Shown: positions 60,020 through 64,000 of the stretch, one piece after another
How positions within the stretch are numbered: the stretch's first letter is position 1
Layout: every line of letters starts with the position of its first letter
NCBI GenBank assembly: GCA_030248295.1
Contig: JASANH010000433.1
Span: forward strand, 310,001 to 374,000
Source of the DNA: Mesodorylaimus sp. YZB2_4
Lineage: Eukaryota; Nematoda; Enoplea; Dorylaimida; Dorylaimidae
Length of the DNA stretch: 64,000 nucleotides
Direction of reading: 5' to 3'
Notes under the pieces: model-generated
Seen by the model: only the letters and a program-made list of their open reading frames with translations
Told to the model about the DNA's origin: nothing
The model's database searches: none
Program-made: the position numbers and the translations under genes

Positions 60020-60958
60020 AGCAGTTCTCTCTTCGGAATTCGAAGAAACGTATGAATCGACACTTTTTCGAGCATTGACCGTTTTCCGCCTTGCAATCGG
60101 CCTTCCTCCACAGTCATCGTTCGCAATATGGCAACAGTCGAGACAATGAATCATTGCTTTACGCTTGGCTAAATATTTCCGCCTCGTCGATAGTCGTTCG
60201 ATGACGCGGTCAGCATCAGAAGAGCCAAACAGTTAGCCAATGGTCCAACAAGGTGAGCAATCGGAATCAGATGGTTTCTCGGGCCGATAAAATACTGTAT
60301 GATTTTCCAAATCGATGCTTAGCTACTATACGATGTACCGTAACAGATTAGAAGAGAGCGAGCGATCGAAAGACGAAGAAAGTAAGCAATAAAATGGTAA
60401 TCGCAAAGTTTTTCGAATCCGAGACGGATTTTCACGCAGTACTTGCCCAAAACAAACGTCGCCGACCGAACTGTCGGTTGGCAATATCCTTGGTATGCGC
60501 CTGCCTACCTGTGCCCGTCGTCTTCGATGCAGGCACACGTAATATGACAACGGCCGTACACTACACAACAAAAACGCCAATACGATCGACACGTCGTTGC
60601 GCCCAACCGGCTTCCCGGTCTCGTTACAAAATGCACACTGGATGGAACCTGGCGACGACCTGCCTGGCACTGGCCTTTATCGGTCGCTAGGTGATGTTTT
60701 GCGAATCCGCCGTCTCGGCCTCGAACCAACACAACGAATGCACGCCGCCTCTCTCCGACGACCGGCCTCGTAGCGCGTACCGTAGCCTCGCGCTCGTTTT
60801 GATGCGCAGGCATCAATTAGCATAGTTTGGAATGGATTGAGAAACGGTGTGCGCGGAAAAATTTGCATAGATGTGCTTCGTTCATGTGGTGATCATCGTC
60901 TTGTCAGCGGAATTATTCCACCCCGAGCCAAGAAATCTGTTGGAGCTTTGGAAGGCAG
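60020..60958. promoter_or_regulatory. Divergent promoter region of echinoid and RNF141
   Basis: The echinoid start (minus) and a likely non-coding first exon of RNF141 (plus, ending at donor 60958 before gtaagtag) face away from each other within about 1 kb. The stretch 60420-60800 is rich in CG dinucleotides relative to the surroundings. No TATA box is obvious. The compositional strand bias switches here. Confidence 0.55.
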
Positions 60959-61279
60959 GTAAGTAGTTTCCAAACATTTGATTCTGACCGAAATATGATT
61001 GTTGTCCCTGGTGTTGGGAGGTCAGCTCACCCCATCATTGGTTTGTTTGTTGGCGCGGCTGGCTTGTGTATTTCTTGCCCCTAATCCTGCTGCGAATGCT
61101 TATCAGCTTGTTTAGTCATGCTGTTAAGCATATACATGTGGATGTGGCGCGTGCTGTTTACTGACAATGAGAGTACAGCATGTGTCACTCTTAGAATACT
61201 GTACGCAAGCAAACCGGACTATTTAGGGAAGTGGTACTGTAGGTACAGATCTGTTGGTGTTTCCAGCTCTGTATAATTG

Positions 61280-62537
61280 ATGGGTCAGTTTCTAAGCAAT
61301 TCGGACGATGACGAGCTGGTCGATTCGGCAGAAGAGGCCGGAGTTGGTGATATCCGAAAACAAGCCTTGGATGTGAAACGTGTGGCTGCTTTAACATGGC
61401 CGGAATTCGTTGCTTGTGTCAATTTGCTAAATGAGAGGTAAGTTATGATATGTCATAAAGCACCTGTGAGTTTGAAGTTTAGCGACAGAGAAATTTTAGA
61501 ATTCTTGGTCTTGCATGAACAGCTCCTGTAACTCGATTGTTTTGTTTCAGATGTAAGCAAATGGTCGACGATCAAGGAAAGCATCTTATATTTGCTGTAA
61601 GGAAAGGCAGCACGGAGACATATCTGTGGAAAGCTACTGTCCAAATTTGCTGCATGAAAGTAAAAACTTCTTCTAGTGAATCTTGCTTATCCGAAAAATG
61701 TGTCACTTTTCAGTTCAACACCATTACCAACAAGCCTGAAACATTCAAGTGCATGAATCTTCCGAAATTTCTTCGCGTGTATTCTTCATTAATCGGTTTG
61801 ATTAATGAATTGCCAAATTCTTCACCCGATGGTTCAGGTGGCGAGGTTTCGGAAGAAGCTTCTGGTTCTTCGACTGGCTTGGCTAGTACAAATGTTTGGC
61901 ATCGACACTACGATATCAATGCATCAATGCTTATGGACAAGTAAACACAAGAAGTTACTATTTTACTAGTTCTGTATGATTTTTCTGTTTCAGGGTCGAC
62001 ACTCTAGAATCCTTGGCTCTCGATCGTCAAGATTCTTCGTCTTCAGAGTGTACCATTTGCATGGAGAGGAAGCCGGATGTAGTACTGCCGTGCAGTCACG
62101 CCTATTGCCTCCCTTGCATTGAGCAATGGTAAGTCGGCTTTCTGTTCATGTTCGTCTTTTACCACATCACCAAACGTAGGCAGATGAAGTTTGACAATCT
62201 CCATGAATGTATGGTGAATCAGATTTACTGGGCGATTGTTCGACTCGCGGTCCAGTAAATCATTTCTTGCGTAATGTGTGCCTTCACCCTCGAGTGCGCA
62301 TAAGCTATTGGTGATGTGGTAAAACATGAACACGAGTGTTTCTTGTGGTTCTGATATGCTGTCATGTACACCTTTCCTTTGTTTTTCGAAAAGAATTCAT
62401 TATCTTTCAGGAACGTCAACAATCACGACTGTCCAATATGCCGTGCAGATATTCGAAGCACTGACGAGGCCTGGGTCATCTCGGACTACCCTGATAAGCG
62501 TGAATTTACGGATTATCTTCTCCAGCTGACCGATTGA
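61280..62537 (+). CDS. RNF141: RNF141-like RING finger protein
   Basis: Four exons (61280-61437, 61551-61940, 61994-62128, 62411-62537) join in phase to 269 residues; human RNF141 is about 230. The N-terminus MGQFLSNS fits N-myristoylation, and mammalian RNF141 also begins MGQ. The middle has LTWPEFVACVNLLNE, then a domain of strands ending MNLPKFLRVYSSL, as in the family. The C3HC4 RING runs about residues 202-241: CTIC, PCSHAYCLPCI, CPIC. The protein ends with the family signature AWVISDYPDKREFTDYLLQL. The role is probably E3 ubiquitin ligase. A 5' leader intron (60959-61266) is likely. Intron 3 contains a SINE-A tail. Confidence 0.93.
62229..62339 (+). repeat. SINE-A fragment in RNF141 intron 3
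   Basis: Starts within the tRNA-like head at GATTGTTCGACTCGCGG (box B) and continues through the family tail to gtggtaaaacatgaac. The 5' half of the head is missing. Confidence 0.8.
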
Positions 62538-63588
62538 TGAAATTTTTCACCAAATTGGGCGTATACTAACTGCTTTCAGTCATATGTGAATTAACGGGTG
62601 TGTTTGAAGATTTATATTTTTCGAACGCGGTCTACGATAAGCTAATTTGTTTTGCTTTTGTACAAAAACCGAATTATTATGATCACGATCTGATTGGGAT
62701 TTAGTGCCTCCTAAGGAGGGGAAGGGTTGACGGTGAAACAAGGGGTATTCTAGGGCTGTACTGCATGCATCCATGAACTATCCGTACCATTGACATGTGG
62801 TCTCAGGTCAGAAAAGTGAGCGGTCGCAGCCTTCCAATCTGCCCTACTGATCACCCATTCACCTGAGCTGTGCCAACTGTGCTTAACAGAAGTGTCTGTG
62901 ATTCGCAGTCGTTCTCAACCGCACTCGGTTCACACCGATAAGCAATATGCTGCCCGAATGTCTCCCCTGGAGTCCATGATACAATGTCATGTATGGAGTG
63001 CAGCAGTGTGTCCGATATGACCCAATGATCAGTGGCTAGTCGCAAGGAGCCCCCTGGCATTCATTGCACCAACAGGCACCCATCGAAACTCCGACTTCCT
63101 CTGGGGTCGCCCTACAAGACTTTGCTTGCTTATTCAATGTGTTTCCTTGGCTTTGGAAAGCTAGGTGACGCCGAGGACCAAACACTGCTGCGGGTTGTTG
63201 TGGTGTAGTTGGTTTCTTTCTTGGTGGACCGTCCACCTGTCAAGGGGCACGGCAAGTGACCACCACACCATACCAGTTAGTGCTTGCCCAAAGTACAGCG
63301 TGAATCGATGGTACGAATTACAGAATGGAAGACGAGCCGTAGAGCGACTTTTACTTCGCATAAACGTCTGACTCACAAATACACGCCATTCCCGCCATAT
63401 ACCGTCAGAAATTTACTACATAACAGAGTTCAAAAATATCAAATTACATACTCGTACTATCGGCCAAGTCCGTCCTATACTACAGTATATCCAAACAAGA
63501 CAAAAATTTGCACTGGTTCCGTCTCAATACTCTGCTCCAAGCACCCTGCTCATCACCCACACCCGACATCAATGCTATGATAAGAAAG
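62538..63588. other. No gene recognised
   Basis: Probably includes the RNF141 3' untranslated region at the left. The rest shows no coding or repeat signature that I can identify. Confidence 0.4.
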
Positions 63589-63738
63589 AGTGATCTCGCA
63601 GCTTCTGCATCATTTTAGAGACGATCGAGAAAACGCACAGGCCGCAACACTACTGCCCCTGGCCGTCGAGGCTGCCGACCTGAAACACTGCCGGAACCAT
63701 TAGCCACTCCCTGACCACCTGCCCATCTGACAACTTAC
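63589..63738 (-). pseudogene. Degraded last exon of the second zinc-finger paralogue
   Basis: Matches the last exon of the gene at 8736-9601, keeping CGLC in the finger, but with a 12-nt and a 1-nt length difference that shifts the frame. It stops matching abruptly at about 63589, inside the exon (after LRDH). It is either a pseudogene end or an exon whose true splice site differs. Confidence 0.5.
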
Positions 63739-64000
63739 CCGTCCGCTCCAGTCACGTCCTCGTTGACACTAGGCCCCACCACGTTCTCGGCGTCGATCAC
63801 TTCGCCCTTGAAACATCGTTCGAACATAGTCCACAGTTCGTCGACGTGCTGCCCCGTCAAATCTTCGTAGTTGCTGTTCATGGCTGCTCGCTGATTGTGC
63901 TTCAATCGTATGTGGACGCCAATATAAGTAAGGTTCTTATTTTTGAATTCGCACAATTTGCATTTGAACAGGGGGAATGGCAAATGGAAATAGACGTGCT
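63739..64000 (-). CDS. C2H2-type zinc-finger protein, partial (runs off the window)
   Basis: An open frame from the window edge to a donor at 63738 (GACGG|gtaagt, the same site as in the 8.9-kb paralogue). It has one clear C2H2 finger, FKCKLCEFKNKNLTYIG with VHIRLKHN, followed by YEDLTGQHVDELWTMFERCF and AENVVGPS. The finger-then-YEDLT layout resembles zinc-finger proteins common in nematodes. No Met start is seen, so the 5' part lies beyond 64000. Confidence 0.55.

Overview
This is nuclear DNA from an invertebrate animal. Six protein-coding genes can be rebuilt exon by exon with canonical GT-AG splice sites and matching phases: a KChIP-type EF-hand calcium sensor, TMEM129, Echinoid, RNF141, and two tandem secreted paralogues. 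A C-type-lectin-like gene and a C2H2-type zinc-finger gene also assemble with consistent phases. Echinoid with its EIIV C-terminus points to a protostome. I cannot name the phylum with confidence; nematode-like zinc-finger style and short introns are only hints.

Layout. 1-340: 3' end of an unidentified gene (+). 4960-7284 (-): KChIP-like gene. 8736-9601 (-): small zinc-finger gene; a related paralogue runs off the right end of the window at 63739-64000. 11924-12615 (-): broken third member of the secreted family. 14207-17981 (+): TMEM129, an ER ubiquitin ligase. 18-22 kb: SINEs and a compact structured repeat. 22334-23907 (-): C-type-lectin-like secreted or GPI-anchored protein. 24.5-41 kb: a mobile-element block with Mutator-like (FLYWCH) transposase pieces, a decayed Polinton/Maverick, a deleted pogo/Tigger element, a foldback element with a 12-bp target duplication, LINE and SINE copies and odd short-unit arrays. 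One neat intact single-exon gene of unknown family sits inside this block at 33515-34078, with its own TATA box and polyA signal. 43049-60019 (-): Echinoid, nine coding exons and about 1324 residues. Its last 3.1-kb intron holds two complete five-exon genes on the opposite strand (43982-45281 and 45629-46742), tandem copies of a cysteine-rich secreted family. 60.0-61.3 kb: apparent divergent promoter between echinoid and RNF141. 61280-62537 (+): RNF141.

The most interesting items are the nested tandem secreted family (with its third, degraded relative 31 kb away), the solitary 187-residue gene with a possible ADP-ribosyltransferase-like N-terminus, the two nearly identical 180-nt repeats with paired UUCG-type hairpins, the foldback element, and an intron that splits the Walker A motif of the Polinton ATPase. 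All gene names come from recognising motifs and domain order by eye; no database search was run.
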